Part shown: positions 45,681-55,394 of the stretch, piece by piece
Position numbering within the stretch: the stretch's first letter is position 1
How the letters are laid out: each line of letters opens with the position of its first letter
From: JBBIJO01 sp037445895
GTDB taxonomy: Bacteria > Bacteroidota > Ignavibacteria > Kapaibacteriales > UBA2268
Assembly: GCA_037445895.1 (NCBI GenBank)
Contig: JBBIJO010000001.1
Location: 124,001-188,000 of the forward strand
Reading direction: 5' to 3'
DNA length: 64,000 bases
Made by a program: the position numbers and the translations under genes
Notes under the pieces: model-generated
Database searches by the model: none
The model's input: only the letters and a program-made list of their open reading frames with translations
Told to the model about the DNA's origin: nothing

Positions 45681-46421
45681 TTATTTCACAACGGTTAAAT
45701 CTATTTTCGACCCTTTATTGACCAATTCTCCCGCAGAAATTCCTTGCCGAAGAACTGTATTCGGTAAATACGTTTGGTTTTCCGAATAGGTAATGTTTCC
45801 AACCTCGAGTTCCGATTCTTTAAGTAAATTCAATGCATTTTCTAAATTCAAACCTTCGAGAAAAGGAACTTTTACTTGGTAGATAGAACCACGACTTACA
45901 ACTAAATCCACAGTTTTTCCATAACTTACTTTAGCGTTTGGGAAAGGAGTTTGCGAGATAACAGTATCGACACCATATCGTTCATCGTTTACATAGGTAA
46001 TGAAGCCTATTTCTAAACCTTGATTTTTGAGTAGAAAACGAGCATTGCGGATGTTCTGCCCAATAAGATATGGAACCTCGACTTGCGCCACACCTTTACT
46101 TACAGTAAGATAAACATCGCGTCCCTTCTTAATTGTTTGTCCTCCTCTTGGCGATTGATTTATGATTGTGCCACTTTCAAACTGCTCGCTATAAAGTTCG
46201 TTTACCCTTGCAAGATTCAAATCCAAATTTGAAAGCACCCTTTCTGCTTCTCCTATTTTCTTCCCAATTAAATATGGCATTTTCACAGTTTCTTGGCTGT
46301 GAATTAAAACAGGAAAAAGTAGTTTATCGACTATAATAACAATTACTACAATTGTTAGAGTAAAGCCAATCAAAACAAATAAATATGGAAGCAACTTTTT
46401 AAATTTCGACTCCATTGGCAA
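45681..46421 (-). CDS. PASTA domain membrane protein
   Basis: This 246-residue protein has one N-terminal TM helix (about 12-34) and three PASTA domains outside (about 44-108, 113-178, 183-246). Each carries the VPxLxGxxxxxAxxxL pattern, for example VPYLIGQNIRNARFLLK, and the loop xxTVxxQxPxxG. There is no kinase domain, so it is not a Ser/Thr kinase like PknB. PASTA domains often bind peptidoglycan fragments. A short free-standing PASTA protein of this kind is common in Bacteroidota and its role is unknown. Confidence 0.9.
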   Translation of the reverse strand: MPMESKFKKLLPYLFVLIGFTLTIVVIVIIVDKLLFPVLIHSQETVKMPYLIGKKIGEAERVLSNLDLNLARVNELYSEQFESGTIINQSPRGGQTIKKGRDVYLTVSKGVAQVEVPYLIGQNIRNARFLLKNQGLEIGFITYVNDERYGVDTVISQTPFPNAKVSYGKTVDLVVSRGSIYQVKVPFLEGLNLENALNLLKESELEVGNITYSENQTYLPNTVLRQGISAGELVNKGSKIDLTVVK

Positions 46422-46532
46422 GTGTATTTATTCGTTTAAAATCAAACATTTTAAATTACAAATTTGCAAAAATTTGATTAAATAAATCGAAAATAAATTC
46501 GTAATTATATTTTTTAAAATAGGTCTTTGATT

Positions 46533-47102
46533 ATGAAAAAAACGATGCTTCTTGCAGCAATTTTATTCGCTTTCACTTGTTACTCGATTCTTACTGCAAT
46601 GGGAGAAACAAACAATATATTTTCTCTTAACCTAACTCTTCTCGACATCGATAAGAAGCCTGTTCAACTATCTAGTTTTAAAGGAAAAGTTCTGCTAATT
46701 GTTAACGTTGCAAGTAAATGCGGTTTTACTCCTCAATACGAAGGATTAGAGAAAATCTACAGAAAGTATAAGTCGCAAGGATTCGAAATACTTGCATTCC
46801 CTTGCAACCAATTCGGTGCCCAAGAACCTGGAACAAACGAAGAAATTAAAACTTTTTGTTCAACTAAATACAATGTCACATTCCACCTTTTCGATAAAAT
46901 AGAAGTAAACGGACCCAATGCCCACCCTTTATATAAATTCCTAAAAGAAGCAAAACCCGGAATATTAGGTTCACAAGATATTAAATGGAATTTTACTAAA
47001 TTTCTTATCGATAGGAATGGAAATGTAGTAGAGCGTTTTGCTCCACAAACTTCGCCCGAAAGCATCGAAAAGGATATAATTAAGCTTTTGAAAGGAAACT
47101 AA
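46533..47102 (+). CDS. Glutathione peroxidase family protein (thioredoxin fold), exported
   Basis: The ATG at 46533 gives 189 residues with a signal-like N-terminus (about 1-23). The peroxidatic Cys63 lies in NVASKCGFTPQYEGLEKIY. The tetrad residues Gln (PCNQFGAQEPG), Trp and Asn (KWNFTKFLID) are present. It uses Cys rather than selenocysteine. It would reduce peroxides, probably with thioredoxin as donor, and the leader suggests a periplasmic site. The last codons overlap the convergent AddB-like gene by 4 bases. Confidence 0.92.
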   Translation: MKKTMLLAAILFAFTCYSILTAMGETNNIFSLNLTLLDIDKKPVQLSSFKGKVLLIVNVASKCGFTPQYEGLEKIYRKYKSQGFEILAFPCNQFGAQEPGTNEEIKTFCSTKYNVTFHLFDKIEVNGPNAHPLYKFLKEAKPGILGSQDIKWNFTKFLIDRNGNVVERFAPQTSPESIEKDIIKLLKGN

Positions 47103-50100
47103 TAGCGCCTAATTTTGCAAATTGTTGAATACTCACAATAGTTACAAACCCTACCTTGAGGTGCAACGGGAAAATTTATATTTCGGGTTATTGAATGTAT
47201 GGTCCTTTGTGCATTAACGATAGATATATCAATTAAATTATTTAACGAGCTTAATCCATCATTACCGTCTTGTTTTAGTTCCTTTTTTCGATTTGTCCCC
47301 TCTATAATATTCTCGATTTCTTGTAATAACACTGAATTAGAATCGATATAAAATATCTTGTTGTTCCAGAAAAAATTTCTATTAGACCCATAGCTTTTCT
47401 TTTTAAAATCGAAAACTTGATAAACAAGATTTATAGAAGAGAGATCGTTGGATACATAATTTTGGAAAATATAACGAATGGCATAAGCATAAAAAGGCAT
47501 CTGGAAACTATTGCCTTTCGAGACCATTAAAGAATTTTTGCATTCGGATTCGGTTAACTTATAATCTATTATCAGAACTTCGATTATCTTTTTGCCAGTT
47601 CTCTCATCGGTTCTCTCGCATATATCAATTCTATCGATTTTACCTCGGAAATGAAAGAGTTCCTCTCCTTCTTTGGAGAACACAGGTATTGAAGGTAAAG
47701 AATTTTTATGTTGAAACCCAAAGCCCAATTCAAAAATAGTTGGTAAATAACTTAAGTTACGGCGAAGTAGTTCATAGTTTAACCACTGTTTTACGTATCC
47801 ACTCTTTTCGCCGGTAGTTGCTATAAATTTTTCTTTATCGATTTCAAAAAAATTCGAAACAGATTCAAAATTGTTAAGTACTTGCGACGTTATCTCTTCA
47901 ATTTGTAATTCATATTGTTTCTTTTTTGCAATATCCAAGAACACCGGGGCAAAATTCATTCCTCCGATTGATAAAGTTATATCTGTAACTCCTTGCTCAA
48001 GTTGTTGTTGTGCCATGCTTTTGAAAAAATTTGAGACAATTGAATGAAGGATTTGACCCCTTTCTAAATTATTTAGAAAAACTTCGATTTCCGATATAGG
48101 TTGCCAAATTCTTAAAATTCTATTGGCAAAAAATCTAAATGGACATTTTCTATAATCTTCCAAAAATGTCACAGAGATTGGTTGATTAACTAAATTACGA
48201 ATAAAATCAATGGCTCCATTTGTTAATTCCTTGGAGTTGAGCCGATTAGAATTATATAGTTCAAAATAAGGGATTCCAATCGACTCGAAAGAAAATTCTT
48301 TCCCAAAATCTCGATTAAATCTTCGAAGTTCTTGATTCGTTATATATTTACGCCACTCTAAATCAGAATCATCTTTGGAGCCATAGAGTGAGTAACGTAT
48401 GTTATAGCAAACATCACTTTCGGGTAAACCAATGATATCGAGAAGGTAATTTATAAAAGGACTTCGAACAAATTCTTTTTTTGCATCACTTCTGGGATAA
48501 AAAATATAGATTTGCTTTTCTTTCTTGTCGAGCAAAGAAGGAGAGTTGCCTAAAAAATAGTAAAATTCAAGCCTCTCGTTTTCAAAATGTCTCCTTTCAG
48601 TCCGACCCAACTTTTTACCAAGAAATTGTTCAGGATTGTAACGATTTGGGAGTTCCCCATCGATAGCGCCACAAAGAATCATTACTTTGAAAGGGATACC
48701 ACGTGTTTGTTCAATAGTTGTAATAGTAACACCATAATTAGGTTTTCTTGAAATTTGAAACTTTTCGTCGTAAACAATAATTTTAAGTAATTCAACAAGT
48801 TCGCTGAGATTGAATTTTTGATTACCAAATCTTTGAGAATGTATAAACGTAAATTCTCCCAATACTTTAAGGAATCTAGTCAAAGCACGTGAATCGCGCT
48901 CAATTGCTTCAAGGCGATTAATCTTTTCTGAAATATTCAAATATTTCATCTCGTTCAACGCCTTGCCGAATACTTGTTCAAGAACTTCGTAAACTCCAAA
49001 ACGTTTAATGATATTATCTTCAATCAACTCCCGAAATTCTTTGACTGTATATTTTTTATTATCAAAATTGAAATAATTCAAAATTGTTTTGAAAGTGCGC
49101 TCAGCTTCAATAAATAACTTTAAGGTCGATTTTAATTCTTGCACTTCTGTATCGTCGGGATTCATTATTTCTCTCAGATGTTCAATCCTTCTTTTAAGTG
49201 AATTGATACGGTTGGAAAAGCGCATCAGATAATAATCTTTACCAAATCCTCCTATTAGCTTCATCCTAATTGTTGCTTCAAGAAAATTCTCAATGCCAAC
49301 TTGATAAGATTTGCCCGTTGCTTCATCTGTCGCTTCGAACCTGAAATAAAAACTTTGCAATACTTTGCGGAAATCCTGGAATAAAAAGTTCCTTGCAACA
49401 ACATCCAAAGCAGCAAGAATGGAAATAACAAGTGGGGAGGTACTTAATTTAAAGCGTTCAGTAATATTGACTGGAACTTGCTCTAAGGCAAACACTTCTC
49501 TGAAAATCGGAACATATTTCGATGGATTTTTAGTAACAATACAAATTTCCGAAGGCTTAAAACCCCGAACTTGAATCAAATAATTACAGAGTTTTGCAAT
49601 TTCTTTTGTTTCGGTAAACCTGTTTTCTGTTTCGATGATTTTTACGATATCCCGCAAACCGGGCATACAATTGTGTCTATAATTATTAAATAAATACTTT
49701 TTTAGAAATACCGAGGGTTTTTCTTCGGCATCATTTGCAAGGGTTTCGGGAATACTTGTCGAAAAGAAACCTTTATTTTTAAATGTCAGAACAAGGTCGA
49801 TAAAATTGCCGAACAAAGGACCATTATTTTCATCAAAATCCAAATAAATTCCAATAGGATTAGAAAAGTTACTTAATGCAGTCAAAAACTCAATCTCGGG
49901 AACTTTGAAATCGAAGAATCCAAATAGAACTATCGTCTGATGCTCTTGAATAAATGGAAGAAAAATTTCAGGGGTGTTATTCAAAATTTTCCTATCGTTG
50001 AAATAACCCAACAGATTTTTCGTTGCGAGTATAGTAGCGTCTATAATATCGAATAATTGACTTTTTCCTAATAATGTCTGGTATTTTTGGAATAATAAAA

Positions 50101-50602
50101 AAGTATCTTTAAACTTAGGGTTATTCGTTATGTTAGGGTTCATAGATGCAAGTTCTTCACTAAGTTTCTCGGGAGTAATTCCGTCCTCCTTTAAGCCGAA
50201 AATAATGTTAGAAAGCCATTTTACAATATAAAGCGATTGTTTTTGTTGTGTGCCTTTCCGTTTGAAGAATTCTAATTCTGCACTTTCGAAAGCTTCGTAG
50301 AACAAAAGGAAACGATATGCATCCGAAAGAATTTTGTTGTTACCTTTCGGAACAAAATGATTGAATGCCTTTCGAACGAGTCCCTCTAAATTAGAAACAA
50401 AAAAATTCGTTGCTGGAATGTTGTTCCTTTCAAAGAATTTTTCGACCAATTGTAATTCGAAATGAATCGCCAAACGGTTTGTTGCCGCAATAAAAAGCAA
50501 ATCTTCGAGGGACTTTTTTCCAATATTTGCTTCTACAAATTCATCAAATCCAGTGTTTCCATACAACTCCTTAAACGCAGTATTACAGATTAAAAAAGCC
50601 AT
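47099..50602 (-). CDS. PD-(D/E)XK nuclease family protein, AddB-like
   Basis: The ATG at 50602 (MAFLICNTAFKELYG) gives 1167 residues. A frame 14 codons longer would overlap xerD. The C-terminal third has a RecB-type nuclease: the Asp of GKIDRIDI and the D-x-K of VLIIDYKLTESE. Iron-sulfur cysteines occur in EDYRKCPFRFFANR and in CNYCEYSTIC, with the CX2CX5C spacing of AddB. The N-terminus lacks a Walker A motif, so its helicase part is probably inactive, as in AddB-type partners. An AddA/UvrD-like partner is not in the window. It works in double-strand-break end processing, judging by the family. Confidence 0.83.
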   Translation of the reverse strand: MAFLICNTAFKELYGNTGFDEFVEANIGKKSLEDLLFIAATNRLAIHFELQLVEKFFERNNIPATNFFVSNLEGLVRKAFNHFVPKGNNKILSDAYRFLLFYEAFESAELEFFKRKGTQQKQSLYIVKWLSNIIFGLKEDGITPEKLSEELASMNPNITNNPKFKDTFLLFQKYQTLLGKSQLFDIIDATILATKNLLGYFNDRKILNNTPEIFLPFIQEHQTIVLFGFFDFKVPEIEFLTALSNFSNPIGIYLDFDENNGPLFGNFIDLVLTFKNKGFFSTSIPETLANDAEEKPSVFLKKYLFNNYRHNCMPGLRDIVKIIETENRFTETKEIAKLCNYLIQVRGFKPSEICIVTKNPSKYVPIFREVFALEQVPVNITERFKLSTSPLVISILAALDVVARNFLFQDFRKVLQSFYFRFEATDEATGKSYQVGIENFLEATIRMKLIGGFGKDYYLMRFSNRINSLKRRIEHLREIMNPDDTEVQELKSTLKLFIEAERTFKTILNYFNFDNKKYTVKEFRELIEDNIIKRFGVYEVLEQVFGKALNEMKYLNISEKINRLEAIERDSRALTRFLKVLGEFTFIHSQRFGNQKFNLSELVELLKIIVYDEKFQISRKPNYGVTITTIEQTRGIPFKVMILCGAIDGELPNRYNPEQFLGKKLGRTERRHFENERLEFYYFLGNSPSLLDKKEKQIYIFYPRSDAKKEFVRSPFINYLLDIIGLPESDVCYNIRYSLYGSKDDSDLEWRKYITNQELRRFNRDFGKEFSFESIGIPYFELYNSNRLNSKELTNGAIDFIRNLVNQPISVTFLEDYRKCPFRFFANRILRIWQPISEIEVFLNNLERGQILHSIVSNFFKSMAQQQLEQGVTDITLSIGGMNFAPVFLDIAKKKQYELQIEEITSQVLNNFESVSNFFEIDKEKFIATTGEKSGYVKQWLNYELLRRNLSYLPTIFELGFGFQHKNSLPSIPVFSKEGEELFHFRGKIDRIDICERTDERTGKKIIEVLIIDYKLTESECKNSLMVSKGNSFQMPFYAYAIRYIFQNYVSNDLSSINLVYQVFDFKKKSYGSNRNFFWNNKIFYIDSNSVLLQEIENIIEGTNRKKELKQDGNDGLSSLNNLIDISIVNAQRTIHSITRNINFPVAPQGRVCNYCEYSTICKIRRY

Positions 50603-50609
50603 AGTTCGA

Positions 50610-51524
50610 TTACGCCCGTGGATGAAACAATTTATGTACCTCAATCAGATATTCGCGTGTCAAGTGTGTATAAATTTGAGTAGTAGAAATATCCGAATGC
50701 CCTAACATCTCTTGAACAATACGTATATCGGCTCCTCCTTCGATTAAATGAGTTGCGAAAGAGTGGCGAAATATGTGAGGATGCATTTTATTTTCTAGAC
50801 CTACCAAAACGGCATATTTTTGAAGAATCTTCCAAACACCCATTCGGGTTAATTTTCTACCTCGTGCATTTAGAAACAAAATATCCTGTGTTTCGAATCT
50901 CCCAGCAATTATATCTCTGCTATTTTTTAAATAATTCTGGACCCATTCGATTGCCGAACGTCCTATTGGAACCATACGTTCTTTCGAGCCTTTTCCAAAA
51001 ACACGAACTACCTCCAAATCAATTAATAAGTCACGCCTTTTTAAATTAATCAATTCGGAAACTCTGAGTCCACAAGCATAAAGAATTTCCATCATTGCCC
51101 TATCGCGAATCCCAATCGGATTGGACGTATCGACACACTCAAAGATAGTCTCGATTTCTTGATAAGTTAAAACTTGTGGCAAACTTCGTCCTAATTTTGG
51201 TGCATCAAGCTTTTCTGTGGGATTGCTTTTTATGACACTTTGCAATAGTAAAAATTTAAAAAAATGCTTGAGTGTTGAAAGATACCTTGCTTGCGAACGG
51301 GCAGTTAATTTGCCTTGGTTCAAAACCGTAATAAAATCGTCGAAAGTGTTTTTATTTACAGTTTGTAAATCGAAAATTTGTCGTTCTTGCAAAAAACCTA
51401 AAAATTTTATTAAATCGCTCCTATACGATAAAACAGTGTTCCGAGAAAGCCCTTTTTCGATTACAAGGTATGAACAAAATTCATCGAGTAAGTCCGATAA
51501 ATTATTCTCACTTACTTGGCTCAT
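50610..51524 (-). CDS. xerD: Tyrosine recombinase XerD/XerC family
   Basis: This 304-residue site-specific recombinase has an N-terminal SAM-like core-binding domain (LVIEKGLSRNTVLSYRSDL) and a C-terminal catalytic domain with Arg in YACGLRVSELI, Lys in GKGSKERMVP, the HxxR of HIFRHSFATHL, His in LGHSDISTTQ and the nucleophile Tyr in QIYTH. It resolves chromosome dimers at dif. It lies between the 7TM-HD gene, whose stop it overlaps by 4 bases, and the AddB-like gene in one minus-strand operon. Confidence 0.92.
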   Translation of the reverse strand: MSQVSENNLSDLLDEFCSYLVIEKGLSRNTVLSYRSDLIKFLGFLQERQIFDLQTVNKNTFDDFITVLNQGKLTARSQARYLSTLKHFFKFLLLQSVIKSNPTEKLDAPKLGRSLPQVLTYQEIETIFECVDTSNPIGIRDRAMMEILYACGLRVSELINLKRRDLLIDLEVVRVFGKGSKERMVPIGRSAIEWVQNYLKNSRDIIAGRFETQDILFLNARGRKLTRMGVWKILQKYAVLVGLENKMHPHIFRHSFATHLIEGGADIRIVQEMLGHSDISTTQIYTHLTREYLIEVHKLFHPRA

Positions 51525-53743
51525 TGACCACTTTGCCTATAATTAGGGGGAATTTCTTTATATTCGACCCTTGGATGTGCAATCCCATAAAGGTGGCGGA
51601 CACAAACTTCTTGAATTGTCATTAAATCCTTCATCGATATGTTCGACTCGTCGAACTGACCATCTAAAAGTTTATCTTGTATGGATTTTTGTATCGCTTT
51701 AGTTAATTCATCCTTATTCCTTTTTTGGAGCCGAGACATTGCCTCTGCCGAATCGCATATCATAACTATCACCGTTTCTCTGCTATTAGGTTTTGGACCG
51801 GGATAACGGAAATCGGTTTGTTCGACTGGAAATCCAGCTGCATCTTCTACTGCCTTAGCATAAAAATGCTTAATTAATGACGTTCCATGGTGCATTGGAA
51901 TAAAATCAATAATACGAGGAGGCAATCCATATTCTTTTGCAATTTCAATTCCTTTCAAAACATGCTCGCGAATAATTTCGGCACTTCTTTTGGGAGAAAT
52001 AAACTCATGTTTATTTTCCATATCCATTTGATTTTCGGAAAAATACTCTGGTTTGTATAGTTTCCCAACATCGTGGAAATATGCCCCAACTCGGGTAAGC
52101 AAACGATTAGCCCTAATTTCTTCGGCACACATTTCTGCAAGCAACGCCATAGAAAGAGTATGCTGGTAGGTTCCGGGAGCAATCTCACTTAATCTTTTTA
52201 AAAGGGGATGGTTTAAATTATCGAATTCCTTTAATTTCAAATCCGAAGTAATATTGGAATATCTTTCCAAAACAAAAAGAATACCATAGGTTATTATTGG
52301 AGAAAGAATAGAATTCAAGGTTGCAAAGCTAACAGATTCAAAAAAAGATTTGAGTTCTGTTGACCTTTGTAATGTAAAAGCTAAAATAGGAACAATAAAG
52401 CCTATCTCGATAAACACCATAGAACGAAACATTTGTGTTCTACTTTGAATATCCCTTACCGAATATGCTCCAATTATACCAGCAAACATCAATGTTAATG
52501 CAGTTTCGAAATCGTTCCCTCGAATCGAAGCTACAATACAAGCCATAGTAACTGTAGAATAGAAAGCTGTCCGTGAATCGAAAACTATTGCAATCAATAT
52601 TGAAAGCGATGGCAAAATAATAACATATCTCAAAGGGAAATCGGAGGCAACCGAAATACTTAACCAACTAAAAAAACCGATAAAAAGCAAGCAAGAATTT
52701 ATTATCGCAAATTGCCAATTGTCTGCGAAAATTCTTTTTCGCAAAATCACCAAATAAATCAAAATTATCGAATAGATAAAAAATATATTCAAAAAAGAAC
52801 CCAAAAGCATCCAGAAAGAGAATGTTTCCTTACTTTCCAATAACTTCACTTTTTCGTAAGAATTAATTTTCGACAGTGTCTCTTCTGTAATTTTATTACC
52901 CTTTTCGATGATTATCTCGCCGGCTTTCACAAATCCTATTGTTTTGGGAACGGATTGCTCTGCTAACCGAATCTTATTTTCTGTGAGTTCTTGAGAAAAC
53001 ATTAAAGAATAATTAAAAGCTTTATTAACAAATTCCAATCCGATTTCGTAAAGTTCAATCTTAAAGTTACTTCGAAGATAATTCGACAACTCATTGAGAA
53101 AGCGATTTTTATCGTAGAGGTATCTTTTGGGAATTACTTTTTCAACATTATTTTGTCGCGAAACAATTGCAATCTCGTTAGATTTCAAATTATCCAAATC
53201 AACACTTATGATTCCTCTTGTTATCATATTTGAAATATGCTTTTTCAAAGTAGCCACAAGATGCTGAATCTCTTTGACTTTTTCGGCAGTCATCGAAGCG
53301 AAAAAATTTCGGGAATTAGTATTAGAAAAGAATTCCTCGACAACATTCGTAGAAAAATTATTCCCCGATAGGACTTGATAAATTGAATCCAGCCTATTTA
53401 TTGCATTTTGCAGCCTTTCGGGTTCATTAATAAAAACAGGAACGACTCTCTCTTTAGCCTTTTCTACCTCTTTAATATATTGATTCCTACTTTTGTAAAT
53501 AGGGAAAGCATAGTCGGCAACTAATGTTTTATGGGGCCAAATACTCCCTACTTGGACAAAGACATTAGAAAAATCTTTCTCCTCCCCAAACCGAAAAATA
53601 TGAAAAAATGTCAGAATAAGGAGTGTGGCAACAGCAACGATGATTTTTAACCAATGCTCTCGAAGAATCCGGGACTCTTTCTCTTGCTGTTCCGCTCTTC
53701 TTACTTTTAACTTGTCGAACAAAGTCAATTTTTTCTCAGCCAT
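51521..53743 (-). CDS. 7TM-HD phosphohydrolase (PgpH-like, possible c-di-AMP phosphodiesterase)
   Basis: This 740-residue membrane protein has an N-terminal TM (about 30-50), an extracytoplasmic 7TMR-HDED domain (about 60-310), seven TM helices (about 315-500) and a C-terminal HD domain: GTYQHTLSMALLAE, then GAYFHDVGKLYKPEYFSENQ, HEFISPKRSAEIIREHV and IPMHHGTSLIKHFY. PgpH-type proteins hydrolyse cyclic di-AMP, but substrate and ligand here are inferred from the family. It heads the xerD operon. Confidence 0.9.
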   Translation of the reverse strand: MAEKKLTLFDKLKVRRAEQQEKESRILREHWLKIIVAVATLLILTFFHIFRFGEEKDFSNVFVQVGSIWPHKTLVADYAFPIYKSRNQYIKEVEKAKERVVPVFINEPERLQNAINRLDSIYQVLSGNNFSTNVVEEFFSNTNSRNFFASMTAEKVKEIQHLVATLKKHISNMITRGIISVDLDNLKSNEIAIVSRQNNVEKVIPKRYLYDKNRFLNELSNYLRSNFKIELYEIGLEFVNKAFNYSLMFSQELTENKIRLAEQSVPKTIGFVKAGEIIIEKGNKITEETLSKINSYEKVKLLESKETFSFWMLLGSFLNIFFIYSIILIYLVILRKRIFADNWQFAIINSCLLFIGFFSWLSISVASDFPLRYVIILPSLSILIAIVFDSRTAFYSTVTMACIVASIRGNDFETALTLMFAGIIGAYSVRDIQSRTQMFRSMVFIEIGFIVPILAFTLQRSTELKSFFESVSFATLNSILSPIITYGILFVLERYSNITSDLKLKEFDNLNHPLLKRLSEIAPGTYQHTLSMALLAEMCAEEIRANRLLTRVGAYFHDVGKLYKPEYFSENQMDMENKHEFISPKRSAEIIREHVLKGIEIAKEYGLPPRIIDFIPMHHGTSLIKHFYAKAVEDAAGFPVEQTDFRYPGPKPNSRETVIVMICDSAEAMSRLQKRNKDELTKAIQKSIQDKLLDGQFDESNISMKDLMTIQEVCVRHLYGIAHPRVEYKEIPPNYRQSGQ

Positions 53744-53804
53744 ACTTTAATTTTTATTGAACATAATTTCTTACTAAATTAATCTTTTTGTTTCGATAAA
53801 ACAA

Positions 53805-53812
53805 TAAATTTG
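53805..53812 (+). promoter_or_regulatory. Possible -7 element for the third GT9 gene
   Basis: TAAATTTG matches TAnnTTTG, 23 bases before the start codon at 53836. No good -33 box is seen. Confidence 0.33.
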
Positions 53813-53835
53813 TAGTTTTTTACTTCAAAACAAAT

Positions 53836-54864
53836 TTGAAAATAAAAAATTATACAAAATTTGCAATCATCAACACTGCTTTCATCGGGGACATTGCCCT
53901 TACATTTTATTTAGTCGAAGCAATTAAAGCTAACCATCCCAATTCGAAAATCCTATTTGTTACGACCCCGAAATCGATGTCTCTTTTAGAGATAATAAAG
54001 TCCATCGACGAAATTTTGATTTTCGATAAACGAAATAATCAGAAAGGAATCAAAGGAATATTTCAAATAAGCAAGCAAATTCGTGATTTCGGTGCAGAAG
54101 TCATAATTTCGCCACACCGATCTGCAAGAAGCACACTAATTACTTATTTATCGAAACCAACTATTTCAATCTCCTACGACATTTCGACTCTAAAATACTT
54201 ATATACAAACAAAGTTCGCTACAGACGCTATCAACATGAAATTGAACGAAACTTAGAATTGCTGCAACCCTTCGAAGATGTTGAGCTACCTGCTAATATC
54301 TCGAAAATAAACATAGAATTTCCAGACAAAATTGTAAATAGAATTAAACATTTTCCTGAACTAAAAGATTTAGGAAAAAACTTCGTGTCCCTTGCACCGG
54401 GTTCTGTATGGAAAACTAAAGAATGGGGAACGCAAAAATTCATAAAACTTGCTAACTTACTAAATCAGCACAATTATAAAATATTACTTCTTGGCGGACA
54501 GGAAGACTATCAAATTTGCGAAAAAATTAGTTCCGAAACACAAGCTGTCAACCTTGCTGGAAAGACAAATCTTGCCGAAACTGCTTATATCCTTTCAAAA
54601 TCGTCTCTACTCGTTACAAACGATAGTAGTCCAACCCACCTTGCTACACTTGTTGATTGTCCTTGCATAACAATTTATGGACCGACAATACCTGAATTTG
54701 GATTTGCTCCCCGAAGTTCGCGAAGTGTAACTATTCAAGTATCAAATCTTAACTGCAAACCTTGTTCAATTCATGGTTATCAAAAATGTCCTCTTTCACA
54801 CCACCAATGTATGGAATTAGTCACACCAGAAGAAGTTTACCAACAAGCCAAGAAGTTTCTTTAA
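53836..54864 (+). CDS. Glycosyltransferase family 9, lipopolysaccharide heptosyltransferase II type
   Basis: This protein of up to 342 residues starts at TTG 53836, with no ATG near the N-terminus. GT9 signatures are FAIINTAFIGDIALTFYLVE at the N-terminus and SLLVTNDSSPTHLATLVDCP near residue 260, with LAPGSVWKTKEWG between. Cysteines near the C-terminus (CKPCSIHGYQKCPLSHHQC) match those of heptosyltransferase II-like enzymes. It probably acts on the LPS core. It is divergent from the 7TM-HD operon. Confidence 0.85.
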   Translation: MKIKNYTKFAIINTAFIGDIALTFYLVEAIKANHPNSKILFVTTPKSMSLLEIIKSIDEILIFDKRNNQKGIKGIFQISKQIRDFGAEVIISPHRSARSTLITYLSKPTISISYDISTLKYLYTNKVRYRRYQHEIERNLELLQPFEDVELPANISKINIEFPDKIVNRIKHFPELKDLGKNFVSLAPGSVWKTKEWGTQKFIKLANLLNQHNYKILLLGGQEDYQICEKISSETQAVNLAGKTNLAETAYILSKSSLLVTNDSSPTHLATLVDCPCITIYGPTIPEFGFAPRSSRSVTIQVSNLNCKPCSIHGYQKCPLSHHQCMELVTPEEVYQQAKKFL

Positions 54865-54968
54865 TGGCTATAGCTACAATAATTTCTTTACTTAATCAAC
54901 TTATTAATTTGGACTTCGAATCGCTCGATAGTGTTGAGCAAAGAAAGATACAATATTTTGTATCATAA
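54864..54968 (+). CDS. Tiny ORF coupled to the GT9 gene (34 aa), doubtful
   Basis: An ATG overlaps the GT9 stop (TAATG at 54862-54866) and opens a frame of 34 residues starting MAIATIISLLNQLINLDF that ends at 54968. It is hydrophobic, then charged. The start overlap would allow translational re-initiation. It overlaps the convergent EVE stop by six bases. There is no family evidence, and it may be noise. Confidence 0.2.
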   Translation: MAIATIISLLNQLINLDFESLDSVEQRKIQYFVS

Positions 54969-55385
54969 AAATTCATCGGGTTGAATATTACCCAATAAAC
55001 ATATTTTTCTAAATTCTTCCTTTTCGACAGGCATAACGCTGAGCCTCGATTGCCGAATTAGGGGAAAGCTGGAAAATTCGCTATGTTCTTTTAATTGTGT
55101 TAAAGTTACAGGGCGAACAAGCTTTTTGAGAGGTATAACTTCAACAGCAAGCCAACTTGGCTCATCAGTTGTAGGGTCGGGAAACGATTCACGAATAACC
55201 TCGGCAATACCCATTATTGCTTTATCATTTTGGCTATGGTAAACAAATAGTTTATCGCCTACCTTCATTTTTTCGATATAATTTCTCGCTTGGAAATTAC
55301 GCACTCCATCCCAAATTGTTTTTCCATCTCGTACCAAGTTATCCCACGAATATGTATCGGGATCTGTCTTTACGAGCCAGAACAT
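54963..55385 (-). CDS. EVE domain protein
   Basis: This 140-residue protein is a stand-alone EVE domain: MFWLVKTDPDTYSWDNLVRDG at the start, then TIWDGVRNFQARNYIEKMKVGD and VYHSQNDKAIMGIAEVIRESFPD. EVE proteins resemble PUA-type folds and bind modified bases in DNA or RNA. In free-standing form it is usually a housekeeping protein of unknown target. It is the second gene of a two-gene minus-strand unit after the lipoprotein gene. Confidence 0.9.
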   Translation of the reverse strand: MFWLVKTDPDTYSWDNLVRDGKTIWDGVRNFQARNYIEKMKVGDKLFVYHSQNDKAIMGIAEVIRESFPDPTTDEPSWLAVEVIPLKKLVRPVTLTQLKEHSEFSSFPLIRQSRLSVMPVEKEEFRKICLLGNIQPDEFL

Positions 55386-55394
55386 ACTCTACCC

